In this document: positions 47,401 through 59,760 of the stretch, piece after piece
Position numbering within the stretch: position 1 is the first letter of the stretch
Layout of the letters: each line of letters starts with the position of its first letter
NCBI RefSeq assembly: GCF_016545825.1
Contig: NC_052615.1
Location: 30,253,088-30,317,087 of the forward strand
DNA from: Eucalyptus grandis
Lineage: Eukaryota; Streptophyta; Magnoliopsida; Myrtales; Myrtaceae
Reading direction: 5' to 3'
DNA: 64,000 nt
Position numbers and translations under genes: made by a program
Notes under the pieces: model-generated
Told to the model about the DNA's origin: nothing
Seen by the model: only the letters and a program-made list of their open reading frames with translations
The model's database searches: none

Positions 47401-48119
47401 TGTCACGCCCGAACCTCGAAAAAGTGCGCCAACATCCCACCATGGTCATGTAAATGCTGACATTCCCAGGTAGTGTAAGCCAACCCCCCATTCATTTATT
47501 ATTGCGCAAGCAGAACGTATTATAAAACCCCTGACAATGATATACGGGATAGAAAAGCAGGAAGCAAATTCACAACATAACACTTTCATAATTCAACAGA
47601 ATAACAAACAGAGGTCTACGGCCAAAAGTCTACAAAAGACCGGGTCTTAAAGGAATTGGTCCTATGACCTACAAGTCGGATATGTTCTCCAATCCTTATG
47701 ACTTCACCGCAACTCCTCAAAGCCAACCAAAGCCATCTGGTCGCTCCGTCCACGGGGACCTGAAATTTAATCCCACAACCGGGGGATGAGACATTGTCTC
47801 AGCAAATTCAACCCCAAACCACTTATTAGAAAGAAACTATGCCCCGAGTGGCTTAGCCACATCACACAAAAGACTTACCTCGCATTAGTCTTCATCTCAG
47901 AGGGTTGAGCCGGTTACTTATAATTCAACCACGTGCAATTATGATAACCAAACAACTATGGCACAATCACATTATCAACAATTCAACCACTTGGGTCGTC
48001 TCGATCAATCGACTACGACCCATTACATGTCATTCTTAGCAAAATCAATCGCTGCTCCCAATCACGACCCTACAGGAAGGTTTAACAACCAGCAGCAATC
48101 ACGGCCCCACTGCCACGAC

Positions 48120-48420
48120 GCTTTAATTAGGTGGTAGATCTCGCCCGATGGGCATGACCTCCCAATAGGTGGTCAATCACGCCCCATTGGCACATGACCT
48201 TAATAGGAGGTCAATCAATCACCTTTGGCCCCACCAGGCACAACCTTTAATAGGTGGTCAATCACGCCTTGCTTGGGCATAACTCTAATAGGTGGCACAC
48301 ACGTGGTGATAACCTCTAATAGGTGGTCAATCACGGCCCCACTGGGCACAACCTCTAATAGGTGGTCAATTACGGCCTCACTGGACACAACCTTTAGTAG
48401 GTGATCAAATACGGTCGTTC
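48120..48420. repeat. minisatellite with aataggtggtcaatcacg-type units
   Basis: About six units of roughly 45-55 bp repeat aataggtggtcaatcacgg followed by a ccccactgggcacaacct block. They lie inside the reverse LTR-like block. Confidence 0.9.
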
Positions 48421-48465
48421 TTCCATCCAATTTTGACACTTGGAGATTTTATAAAAGAATTCCTA

Positions 48466-48795
48466 TTTATCGCAATCACACTCCATTTGTCACATCCATT
48501 CATCAAATTCAAATTGTAAATGCACAGTGGCGATTAGCACGAAATTCTAAGAAAATAAGGTCCCAAAATAATTTTCGAAATTTATTAAATAGTTAAATTT
48601 ATTCGAAAATTAATTAAATAATAATATCCATTTTTCACGATCCACACTCAATTTATAATATCCAACCATCAATTTCAAAATGCGACTACAGTAGCGGCCA
48701 GGCCACGAAAGTCGAGAATTTAGGTCCAAACAAAATTTTCGAATTTAATAAATAATTAAATTTATTCCGAAAATAATTAAATAATAGCATTTTTA
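48466..48795. repeat. two diverged ~160-bp direct repeats
   Basis: Both units run from a cacactcaatttataatatcc-like start through a cacgaaa..aatt..aggtcc block to aattaaataataata. The second copy is clearly diverged. Confidence 0.7.
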
Positions 48796-50510
48796 ATAAT
48801 TTCTGAATAATAATAATAATATATTATTAAATTATTTAATAATTTCGAGGTATTTAAATAAATCAAAAGTAAATTCATTTATGTCACATCAAGGCTTATA
48901 TTAAAATAAACCTACTCAACTTTAAACTAAACACACTTTAACTTAATTAAACACCCTAATCTAATCCTCAACCAAATAAACTAATCTAATCACCTAAACT
49001 TATTTAACTTAGACTAAGCACACTTAGGCATCATTAACCGTCTAATCAAGATTTGATGAGCTAAACTCACCAGATTAGAGCGAGCGGACCAAAACGACGG
49101 GGCGACGTGAGGATTGATTTTCCTCAAGGCGGGCTGAGCATCCGGGCTTGGGAAGTCGGCCAAAACGGGCCAAAACCGAGTTGCCATACCATTTTTCTGG
49201 CTATTGTTCACGGCTGGACGAAGGGGTCGGTTTGCCGCTGGTCGGGTACGGGAATGGCGGAGAGAGGCGACGGTAGCTCAGGCGGCGGCCGATGGTGGCT
49301 CACGGCGGCGACTGCGATGGCGGCGGGAAGCTGCTGAGACGTCGGACTTAGTGCTAGAGACGCGGGCTGAGGCGGAGCGGAGAGGCGAGCTGGTTGGCGA
49401 GCGGCGGGGTAGTAGGAGACAAAGGTGGCGAGTGGTCCAGGTAAAAGGGCGGCGGCGAGTGGCGCGCTGGCCACGTTTGTTTCCCTGGTTTCTGGTGGGT
49501 CTCGAACAGCATAAAGAAGAAGAAGCGGGAGGTCGATGCCAGCAGGGGGAAAGAGAGGAAGGCAGAGAGCGGCGGGCTGGCGACGGCGCAGTGAGCGACT
49601 CCGACGACGAGTAGCGTGCGGTCGAGCGGGCGGTTGGCGTCGCACGAAAAGGGGTCGGCAGGCTGGTCTCCCAGCTTTTTCTCCCCAAGTCCAAGAAGTC
49701 CCAAGGTTGAAGATGAAGTGAAGTGAGAGGTGGTTTTTGGGGACCAATGAGCATTCGACACTTGTCAACACCCCATTTGCTTTGGCCCCAACCATGACAT
49801 AAGCTGCCTCACATTCCACAACTTCAAATCTCCCACAACAATTCTCCAATGGGTCCAATTTCCTTTTCCACGAGGCATACCAATTTTTTAAATTTTGTAT
49901 ATCACATTATTCAATTTTCTTCTAATTGAACCAAGTTAAAAGTCCGTAAAATAATAATCAATGTCATTACCCTTCAATTCACATAGTTGCCCACATTACC
50001 ATAGAACCATTTTTGATCTAAAATACCACCAAAAGCGGGCACCAATTTTTGAACCAAATTAACTATACTTTGATTATTTTGCCAAAAAACTCGGCTTGCA
50101 TGAAAATTTTTCCAAAGATGAGTCAACATTCTAAATGATTTGTGACACCTAGACTTCAAATTTCTGAATTCGATCTCCAATTCCACGGTTAATTTCACCT
50201 TGGCACGATACTAGCGTGGCCCAGCCTACCGGGTAGCCTTTAGAAATTTTCATGCATTTGACCTGTGGTTGATCATCTTAAGCCACAATGTATATCTTTG
50301 AAACACAGACTTTCAGTTGTCGGGGTAATCTCAAGGTTTTCAAATATGAACACAGGGTACCCCGATAGAAAAGTCGGTCAAAGGCCAATCGAGGCAAGGT
50401 GTGCGATCCGGTGGAATCACCCACACTTGATCACATGCCTCGTCGAGTCGACTTATCTCCAGCTCATTTTTGGCTGAGTGAACTCTACGTGATTATGAAT
50501 ATTAAAGATA

Positions 50511-51060
50511 GATGATTACAAGAACTTTCCATCTTGTCCTATATCTCGATGAGCGGTTAGTAGGTATGAAATTTTTATTATTGTGTCATCTTAGATTTGC
50601 TAAATATGTATTGGTATTTATAGTTTAATTGCACAATCTGTATTGTCGATGGATGTGTAATTTGAATTTGTAGGTTGCTTTTTAGAAAGCATAAAAAATA
50701 AGGCAGAAAAAAAATTATCACATCGGCCCCGGGTTGATGCGAACCGGACCGAACCTATTGGGTCGGTCCGGTCCTTAGTCCTGCACTAATAGGGTCGGTC
50801 CTCGATTCAAAAATCAGGCCGAAGACCAGCATGCAGTTGGCCCTAGGAGTTGGGGGTGGCCCGACCAACCCGGACCATGCTCACTAATGTCAACGTCCGT
50901 TTGCCATTGGCCAACGTTCACGTTTTAACCGGTCAAAATATGCCAATATAAAAATTTTAGGATTAAATTGGTTCAATTAAAAAGTTTAGATTTAATTAAT
51001 ATCAATATAATATGTTTTATTTTTTTTTATTTTTTGTTGGTATTTTTCCGTATAAAATGT
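50511..51060. other. intergenic DNA
   Basis: No gene is seen. A short GC-rich stretch at 50720-50880 repeats gggtcggtcc and gaaccggacc words and resembles other low-complexity inserts here. Confidence 0.45.
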
Positions 51061-52204
51061 ATGGAGTTCCCCACCATGGTAAAGTGGTGGGAAACTCCTC
51101 ATGCGCAGCAGCGCAGGCCCAAGGGCGTAGCATGAGACGAGCTCCCACCAGAGTCCAAGGGGCCCCGCGGCTCCAACTTGGAAGCTTGTCAGGCTCTTGT
51201 TCGAAGGTGAAGAGGACAACACCCGCCGTCATTCCTTCAACACGTACCCATCGAGGGGGAGGCCGGAAGCAGTGGGCCGGATCTGTTGTGAAGAAATATG
51301 CGCCATACCTTATTCTCAGGTTGCAAGATATATGTGAAACATGAAGTACTCTTCTAGAAAATTGAGTTCTCTTCTTCTTGTTTCATTTGAAAGAAGTAGA
51401 TATCGTTCTAAGTTCTATTTGCAGATAATTTCAGAATAAAAGATAGGCTGGTTATCTGGTTATCATTTTGTTTACTTTTGTTTTCACTAAAATGAGCAAG
51501 GTATACTTATTGAATTTTCTGTCCGCCACAGTTTGTCCTTAAAGATCCTCCATTTCGTAGCTCTCTCCATCGTTTTCTCGTCATCTTCTCTTCAGGTCTT
51601 CAGTTAACCATTCTTCAATACATACCGGAGAGCTCAGCTGGTAAAAATGCGTTGGTTCTTCTACGCAATCATATCTTCCCAGTCAAAGGCGTAAGTTCTG
51701 AAACCCTTCTGAACTTCTTCTACTTTCTGAATCCATTTGTTCGGTTGGAGATTAAATCATGCACAGACGCAGAGTTTGTAGAGCTTCATGAGCTGCTTTG
51801 CATGGACTACTCTTGGTTTTCATCCATGCCTGGTTAAAATCGGCTTACTGTGCAGCGGCAACTTTCTCGTTAGCTTGTGTGATGTTAAAAAGCGCTTGGT
51901 GCTATATGGAGTGATTTTTGCTACGTGAAATTTTGAAAAATCTGATTTTTATTGACTTGTCTTTTGGGTTTTTGACTTAGCCGAAGATTAGTCAGTTTGA
52001 TGATGGGTGTACTACAATCCCAGCTTTTCTCAGTATTGTATCTTGAAACACCATTCGTCCTAATATCATAAATTAGTCTTACGGCGTGTTATATCATTTT
52101 GGATTTAATTAAGATGACACCGTAATTTTGTTCGCACACTCAGGTACCATAAACGTACCCAATCCATCTGGCAGAACAATTGAAGTCTTCTCTCTCCTCT
52201 CCCT

Positions 52205-52209
<5 letters not shown>

Positions 52210-52236
<27 letters not shown>
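52210..52236. repeat. (CT)n microsatellite
   Basis: A CT dinucleotide run. Confidence 0.95.
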
Positions 52237-52824
52237 TCCTCTTCTTCTTCCCTTTTTTGTTTCTTTGGTGCTGTTAAATATCAAGGTTTAGTGATTCTCT
52301 GTTCAATCTTTACCAGTTTAATGGGGTAAAATTTGCTGATCATATTTGTTCAAATCACTATGGCAATCAAACACAGGCCTAGCCTAGGTAGCTGCTGAAT
52401 TATACAGGTGATGTCTGAAAAAATCGGTTGGGTTCAGTCAAAAAGACCTTATTCTGTTACAAGTCCTGTTTCATGACTTATCATATCTTTTTTGATCTCA
52501 GCAGAAAAGACATCTTACTGGGATTTGGGAAAACTTCATTTCTTGTTTGCTGACTTTTGCTTTATCATTTAATTCCCTAAAAGTGAAACGGTTAAATAAA
52601 ATCCACGGAGAGAAATATGTAAGTACTTTTGGTTTTTTCAGATAATAGGGAAGAAATCCTCTAGATACTTCCCTAAGAGTATGACTGAGATAAGCATTCA
52701 ACTTGTGTCAAAGAAATCCATGCTCTTGAAACTTTGAGAAGTCACAGATCTCAGCAACGAGTAAACACAGTATAAATATGCAGCATTCATCCCTAAAGCA
52801 ATTAGAACATCCATTTTAGAAGAA

Positions 52825-53515
52825 ACGGGTGCAGCACTTTGAAAACCCTGGTATAAAATCTCCTCCAATGATGAATTGTACTGGAGTAGACAGGATTCAT
52901 CTCAAAGTTTCTCCAAAAGTCAGCATGTTGACAACTTTGGCATCTTATACACAGTTAATCCTGGGAATATACATGACGACCGTAGAAAAGATCTGCAGTA
53001 TCCCTCGGTTTCTTGTTACTTATGAACTTTCCTTTCTCGTTCTCCTTCAAGAGATATACTCGCCTTGAAATGGCCGGACCCCATCCACTCAATCACTTTG
53101 ATGAGGTTCCCCAGTACTGTCAAATCCGCTTTACAGCATATGGAGATTTTATTCATTGCCTGCTCTGTATCCATGGATTGAACCCGTGAAGTGCCTGGAG
53201 AGAATTTTGGACGACTTTCATTGTACGAGAAAGGTTATGTTTGGATGCCCTCAACTTTGAGCTCTTGCTAATATCTTTTCCTGTACTGAAAAAAGTGGCC
53301 TCAAATCCAGTATGTTCAATGGCTTTAGCAAGTTGTTGTAGTTTAAGATGCTCAAGTTGAAATAGACTTTTGTTTCATACATTAATAAAGCCACCTGGAC
53401 CTTCCACACACCCCCAACCGCTAGTAAAGCTGATTCAACCGTGGAAGAACAAGAGGTGCTAGTCATCCCATTGATGCGGATCCGATATACCTGACTGATC
53501 TCTCACTCATCTCCT
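52825..53515 (-). pseudogene. HMA5-like copper-transporting P1B-ATPase pseudogene fragment
   Basis: Minus-strand frames, joined across several frameshifts, follow plant HMA5. First comes RIRINGMTSTSCSSTVESAL (a heavy-metal-associated domain, about 53490-53420) and a NNLLKAIEHTGFEA segment. Next are NLIKVIEWMGSGHFKA (about 53100) and YCRSFLRS (first membrane segment). The last is KVVNMLTFGETLR*ILSTP followed by VQFIIGGDF (about 52940-52850). The usual GMTCxxC copper site is altered: the first Cys is Ser. Several stops and shifts interrupt it. Only the second metal-binding domain, linker and start of the membrane region are present, and the ATPase core is absent. It is a decayed gene fragment with no likely function. 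Confidence 0.85.
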
Positions 53516-54286
53516 GTCAAAATCTTCAGAAATGTTTATTTAGGTGGAAAGACTGAAGAAGTCAAAAAGCGCTTGTGAAGGCTGCGGCTCTTCCAGATAT
53601 TATGTACTTATGAAAACACTGCAGTATTCTACTAAAAGGTTTGACAACTTGTTGTAGTAGTAGGATTGAACTAGTTAAAACTTGTTCTCTAAAATATCCA
53701 GTAAAACATTTGCAGCTTTTGTTGCTAATGAATGATTCTTCTGAGATTAATAATCTGACAACACAAGATTGGTCGTTGAATATTTCACTCTCAGTAGAAA
53801 TTGTGTTACATTTATATTGGCATCCTGAGAACATTGTAATGCATCCTGTGGAACAGGAAAAAACATCCTTGCAACCGCACCAAAAGCTACAGTGCAGCAA
53901 GGACGCGGACCAACTTACTTGGACATACACAACGGCTTCCTGGACTCCTGGAAGTCACTCAACCACTTTCACCACCGACCCAGCGTCAGCTTGCAGAGCT
54001 CCTCATTCTGATCGCCGAAAACATTGCGCTCACCTCTAATACTTCTGTTGGAATGCTTAGGTCTCTTATGAGTCAATGCCACTTCAAATTCAGATACTGT
54101 CTTTATCTGCCTCATTTGTGTCCCACCCAGTACTCTCATCTAGAGTATATGGCTCTTCCTCTATCAATCATGGTCACTTCAGCCCAAAAAATAGACTTTA
54201 GCACTAAAAGAGAGATAAAAGCAAAGAAGACGCAATCATAAAATGATTTTGCTCGGTCTCAGTTTGTTTCTCATCTTTTGTTGATT

Positions 54287-54315
54287 CATTATTATTATTA
54301 TTATTATTATTATTT
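54287..54315. repeat. (ATT)n microsatellite
   Basis: An uninterrupted run of about nine ATT units. Confidence 0.95.
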
Positions 54316-54492
54316 TTGTGTTCTAGCGGGGAACCAAAGAAAAGCGAACATCTTTGCTCATGATTGAAAGGACGAGCATTATTGCAGTTTTATATTTTGA
54401 GTAATGAACAGGCGAAACATTTAAAGTTTTACAAGTGGCATAGTTTATGGTTTTTAGTGCTCATTGTAATGGTGGACAATGTTCATCACTAA

Positions 54493-55265
54493 GGCCCCGT
54501 TTGGTAACCATCCAAACATGGCTAAATTCCGATTTTTTGTTCTTAATCGTATGGGCTGAGAATCGCGTTTGGTAAAATTTTTGTTTAAATAGATTGAGAG
54601 TGGAATCAAGAAAAAAAAAAAGTTGATTTTTTGTTTTGGAAACAAATCTGAGAATCAAAAAACCAACTCTTCTTTTTTTCCCTTTGGCCATCTCGCAACC
54701 GCCGTCCACCCCCACTTGCCGCCCGCCCGGGGCCGAGCCAGCAGGAGCTCGAGGTTCAACGAGGCTGGCCTCGTCTGGGTTGGGCAAACCTCGTGACGCC
54801 TAGCCCGCCAAGTGGTACAAGCCTCGCAAGCCCCCGGCAACCTAGCCCCACCGGTAGCCAAGTAGGCCTTGCCCAGCCCTGGCGAGGTCGGCCTGGCCAC
54901 CGGTGAGGCTCGGTCGACGAGGGTTGGCCTTGTTGAGGGCCGGCAACGCTCTGGTGAGGTCACCGGCCCTCGTGTGGCCGGTTTGGATCGGCAACCGGCC
55001 ACAAGAAGAAGAAGAAGAATAGAAGAAAAAGGAAAAAGGAAAAAAGAAAAAAAAAAAGTAAAAAAATTATTTAAAAATTAAAAGAAATTAATTTGGAATA
55101 AAATCAATGAAAGACGTACCAAACACAATTCTATTACAAAATTAGAAATTTTGGATAGTTATCAAACGCGTTCTTTTACTCATAATCAGTTCCCAATAAT
55201 AGAATAAAAAATAATCATTCCTGGTAAGAATCTATTCCCGAAAAGAATCGTTACCAAACGCGCCC
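54493..55265. mobile_element. PIF/Harbinger-like MITE with GC-rich core, inverted relative to 39490-40816
   Basis: The left end is GGCCCCGTTTGGTAACC and the right end, read inverted, is GGGCGCGTTTGGTAACG. The flanks are TAA (54490-54492) and TGA (55266-55268), a 3-bp duplication with one change. The core carries the same words as the 39490-40816 element in inverse order, including gtggccggttgc and a GAA/TTC run (about 55000-55020). The paralogous copy near 62920 lacks the insert, which gives an empty site. No transposase is encoded. Confidence 0.85.
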
Positions 55266-56540
55266 TGAAAATCCCACAGTGATTGAGTTGCTCTGTTTGG
55301 GCCATAAATACTGTCCTTACATAAAGCAAAAGTCCTATGATCTAGGCTGTTATAAGAAAACGAGTGACTTCACTACAGCTCAGGCGTTCCCAGATTGACA
55401 GTGACAATTTATTTATCTATGGAATGTCAACTTAATTTCTAGATAGATCTCACTCGTGGATGTGCCAATTTCCTAATACGCTGGTGGAAGATATATTAAA
55501 GCTTGACCGATGGCGTGCAGAATAAACACCTTCTAAAAAGCGTGATGAGTACAGGGTAAACTATAGCTCAATCTAATGCGTGATATCAAGCAAAATCTTG
55601 ATGGATATGAAATTATTAAAGGACGCCATGAAAAGATTATGCATGGCCATTTCTATACGAGGTTTTTTCTCTCCTTGTTGAGAAATGACATGATCCATGA
55701 TCACAGAATGAATAGGGAATACATGCATTTATGGACTTGCGTATGTTGGTCGATGTGAATATTTCGAAGACTAATGCTCCTGTAATATCTATGCGTATCT
55801 CATTATTAAGTCCTTAGACTAGAGATTGTAAAATCCATTTGTGCAGACCAATTGGTGAAGCCAATCGTGGAGCATGAAACTGGCATATTTGTCCATTGAA
55901 GAGGTGTTCAAGGTTAAGTCCAAGTGTAGTATGTTTGGACTGGTCTACAGAATTCTTGTTCTCAGAATTTTATGTTACAACTTCAAGGAACCCCATAGTT
56001 GGGGAATATTTTTGCCTGAACCTGGATTATCAGAATATTTAACAATATATTCTTGTCCTTAGAATTGTTATCTTAAGAAAAAAACACGATTATCAGGACG
56101 AATAACAGTATGTTCTTGTTCTTGATTTTATAATTACAAGAACTCCAAAATTAAAAGTTTCTTGCCTAAAACCTGGATTTGTGGACTGAGTGCAATCACA
56201 ATTGTAGATTTTGTGAGACTGACAAGTGTGCCCACCAAAGATCCCAGAAAGCAATAGCTGCGATTAATTTGGTATACCAGACTTTTATGTAGGCAAGAAA
56301 TTCCCCTCTCCGGAGGAGAGGGCGCTGGGCGTTAGCCCATGGTACAATTCAAGGTAACTAAGAAGAGGAAATTAAAACCTCAGAAAGCGCAAAGACAGCA
56401 AATACTAGGTTAGACCTATTATTTCATAAAGATTTTCCCTAATAGTGCAAATGAGACGAAGGAGACGACGTTGCAGATTCACATAACACATGACCAAGGA
56501 AACACCCTAGTAGAAAACACTTAGACCAGCACCGGTCTAC

Positions 56541-57246
56541 GTAGACATTTGTTCACGCTAGCACAATCTGCATATGGGTAACTGTCCGAGGCAAAAGTGA
56601 CTCTGCTAATCTTCTGCCGTGCAGCCGACGCGGACGGAGCATGTCCATGAAAATGAGCACAATCTGGCGTTGAACCCACCCATGAAACTTTCCAAGGAGG
56701 CCATGCAAGTGAAGCCCAGAGAGGAATACAAACGGCGCTATACAGGAAGGAAGCGAAAGGAGCCCTGGAACAACATAGATGCGAGGGAAACCACTGTGAA
56801 CGAGGCGGCGAGGGCCATTAGGCTACGAATTAAGGCTTGAGCAAGAACGTGGGCCTGGATTGATGGCTGATACAGATGGTCGATCAAGAAGTGCCAAGAA
56901 GCAATACGATAGAAGGCTAAAGATGGCGATGAAGGTGGTAATGGGTTGAGTGTCAAAAGGAGACTCTGGCTTGCCTTTGGAACTTCACTTCAATGAGATT
57001 CACTAGGACTTGAATAATGAAGGTGAGAGTGCCATGGTGGTGGGAACTAGTGAACAACGCAGGCCAAGTTTCGATGCTTCTCCATCGAGGAAGGTTTAGT
57101 GGCATTTTTAGTATGTGTCGGGAAGAAAACGCAAATAATTAATTACTTGGTTGAGATTTGACAGACAGAGAAGAGGAGATAATAATTAATTAAGAGAGAG
57201 CTGAGGAGGGTTTTATATATTAAGACCCGTCTCCTTTAAGCGAATT

Positions 57247-57313
<67 letters not shown>

Positions 57314-57930
57314 GTATCATGATTTGGACTCTAAACTTGTGTTTAGATACCATATTAAACAAATGATTCTGAAAAAAAAAAGACATCAAGAAAATTATGC
57401 CTTCTTTGACACATTTATCACTATATCCATTATGATATATTTACATTAAACATTATTTTGTGATACAAAAAACTTCAAATTTATAACACATTTATCCTTT
57501 GTTTGATGTTCCATCAATGAGCACCATTAAAAATCTATCTACTTGGATGACAGAAGGTTAATGATGTTGACATAGTGTCCATATGACCAAAGTGAAATAA
57601 AAACAATATTATCATAGCTAAAAAATCATGTAATGAAATCTTGACAAAGTATAAATATGCCATATTGATATAGCTTTGGAGTTTTTGATGTTATAGTAAA
57701 AAGTTTAGGGTAATGTATTATAATTAACATAATTTAAGGTTTTTGATGTCCAAAAAAATTTAGAATAAATCTGTCACAATAAATATAATTTCAATTTTTT
57801 TATGGCTTTTTCTCTATTGTTTTTCCTAAAAACTTAAATAATTGGAAAACGACCAACAATGGATACGTACACAATATTTTTCTTCAAAAGTAAGGTTTAT
57901 TAAATGACAAAAGATCATGCGTACTGCGTA
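56541..57930. other. intergenic DNA, no gene seen
   Basis: A 73-codon plus-strand frame at 56619-56840 and an overlapping minus-strand frame show no known domain. A GA microsatellite lies at 57249-57308. Confidence 0.45.
57249..57308. repeat. (GA)n microsatellite, about 60 bp
   Basis: The longest uninterrupted GA run in the window. Confidence 0.97.
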
Positions 57931-58230
57931 GGGGTTGGGATGGTGATGTCCGCACAGAACAACAAGAAGCACGCCAGTACAGTCTTCTCAGGTTGAGATT
58001 TTCTATGGGTGTCTTTATGGCTCCGATCTTAAAAAGTAAGGTCTTCCAGGAGGAAACGAAGAAGTTCCGCTCTCCGTTCCTGGTATAGTGCGTATACAGG
58101 GAAGCCGATTTGGGGGAAATTTTCATTTCTTTAACCACCCCCTTCGAAAGTCAAAAGTAGGTGCACGTTGATTAACTAGCTTTAATCGCAAGGATGGGGT
58201 TGATATTCTAAGATGTATTATTTTGCAGGT
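57930..58230. repeat. local duplication unit T, copy 1
   Basis: Aligns in direct orientation with about 60170-60460. Shared words include ggatggtgatgtcc/ggatggtcatgtcc, agaagcacgc and ttgataaactagctttaat. The copies are clearly diverged, with indels. Confidence 0.75.
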
Positions 58231-58259
58231 GTCCCCACAACTTCACGTGGCTGATCTGG

Positions 58260-59270
58260 AATAGATAAAGATTGCCATTCATCAACGAATACTTTTCTCA
58301 TCAAGTAGGCATTTGATTTGGTCTTCTACTTTTTGCAATGGATATTGTCAAAATTCTCCGCTGTGTGTTTAGTCAATATTTTTTTTTTTTTTTCATGTGC
58401 GTTTGGTGATGGCAAGTTATGACTTTACTTCAAGGGATTTTGCCCAACACATTACATCATCATTGTCTTTTATAAACATTAGAAGGTTACAAACATACAA
58501 GGACCAAACTCACAGATTCTAAAACAAATAAAGGCTCTGGAAAATCGGGCAATAATTATTCTTCGTGGTATGAATAGTGACAATGAACAGTTGAAGTCAT
58601 AAAGATTTGTTTTAGAATTGGATTAGCTCCAATACCATAGAAAAGCTTGAGCATTTCCCGATAGTGTTTATTGAGATGTTTTTTTCTCTGGAGAGAGTAA
58701 TATTTTCTTTCAAAAAATTCTCACACTAATTGCCACAACCTCATTCAATTGCAAAGGCTTGCCAAATAAGACCCTAAACCGACTCCAAAATTTAGAACAC
58801 AACTATAATTTATTAGGACTCAAAACACTTCGACAATCAAGTTAGATTGGATCCTTTTTTATATTGGAAACCAAACACGTTTCCATATAAGAGTGCACCA
58901 AAAGGGGGAACATATGGCTTGACTTTTCCTTTCCTCAACTTTATGTGACCATTTACTACCAAAGTTCATATAAATGAAACATCACACCTCTCTTTGGTCT
59001 AATTTGCCTTACCCTGATGAATTAATAACACAGTTTTAAAGTAAACCTCCTCTTCAATCCTTCCACCCCGCTTTGGAAATGTTTTTCTTGGCTTATCAAG
59101 CTTCACTAATAAACCCCACCTTTTCCCTCCTCTCAGCTACTCATGTTAGTCATGCTCATCTTACTAACGACACATTAACGACGTTAATAGCTCTCTGATC
59201 ATTGGTTTAACCTGCTCCAAATCTTGACTCACATCTGTTTTTACTTCACTAGTTGCTTCATAGGAAATGT
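58260..59270. other. intergenic DNA, no gene seen
   Basis: AT-rich, with a T run near 58380. No coding or repeat feature recognised. Confidence 0.45.
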
Positions 59271-59274
59271 TGCC

Positions 59275-59760
59275 AAGCTTGCAAGGCGACACTATAATGC
59301 TAGAGATACCAGATTTGTTTTCTAAAGTCGATTCGCTATACGGTGGAATACTATAAAAACATAATAAAATCAGTGGTCATAGTCAAATTTTAACCATAAT
59401 CACCTCGTTTCATTTATAACCCGGAGAGAGAGCTAAGAAATGGATGATTTTTTCAACTTCTGTTCCTTCGTGAAAAAATGCCCGGTACCTTATTCTCAGG
59501 TTGCAAAAGATATATGATTTTAAGCCAGTTAATATGAAGTACTCTTCTAGAAAATTGAGTTCCCTTCTTGTTTCAGTTTGAAAGTAGTGAAATATCGTTT
59601 CAAGTTCTTTTTTTTCTTTAATTTTCAGATTTTGAGAATAAAGATAGACTGATTTTCTGGTTATTAATTTTGTTACTTTTGTTTTCACTTAAATGAGAAG
59701 GTATATATTATCAAATTTTCTATCCGCCATTGTTTTTCCTGCCATTTTCGCATATGATTT
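59275..59760. repeat. local duplication unit U/Q, copy 1
   Basis: Aligns with 62070-62420, sharing gcttgcaaggcgac, ggaatactataaaa, the cggtaccttattctcagg block and aaattgagtt. The second half also aligns with 51290-51540 in region A. Confidence 0.8.

Larger units (their letters stand above)
47401..50510 (-). mobile_element. long LTR-like block, reverse orientation (Gypsy type inferred)
   Basis: The plus strand starts TGTCACGCCCGAACCTCG, a common terminus of plant Gypsy LTRs, directly at the edge of the duplicated segment. It contains gggatgagacattgtctcagca (47784-47805), the inverted counterpart of the ctgag...caccc phrase in the forward block at 40924-44068. It also holds a minisatellite at 48120-48420, two diverged ~160-bp repeats at 48466-48795 and a GC-rich leader-like stretch at 49100-49680. 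The right border near 50510 is a guess. It may be a solo LTR. The long minus-strand frame at 49208-49858 is a GC-composition artefact. Confidence 0.45.
51075..56540. repeat. duplicated region A
   Basis: Segments at 51075-51280, 51290-51540, 53880-54490 and 55266-56540 recur in the same order and orientation at 61245-61460, 62260-62420 (and 59463-59760), 62420-62930 and 62930-64000. Region A additionally holds a copper-ATPase pseudogene and a MITE that are missing from the second copy. The shared parts contain no open frame conserved between the copies, so their function is unknown. Confidence 0.85.

Noticed and set aside
42980..48420. tandem repeats considered as possible CRISPR arrays or satellites
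   Set aside because: Units are irregular with no unique spacers, and the DNA is plant nuclear. They are minisatellites inside LTR-like blocks.
49208..49858. 216-codon minus-strand open frame
   Set aside because: It lies in a GC-rich leader-like part of an LTR-like block. Three overlapping frames are open at once, composition is Pro/Ala/Arg-rich, and no domain is seen.
54461..55081. overlapping open frames on both strands
   Set aside because: They lie within the GC-rich core of the MITE at 54493-55265, which has defined termini and an empty paralogous site.
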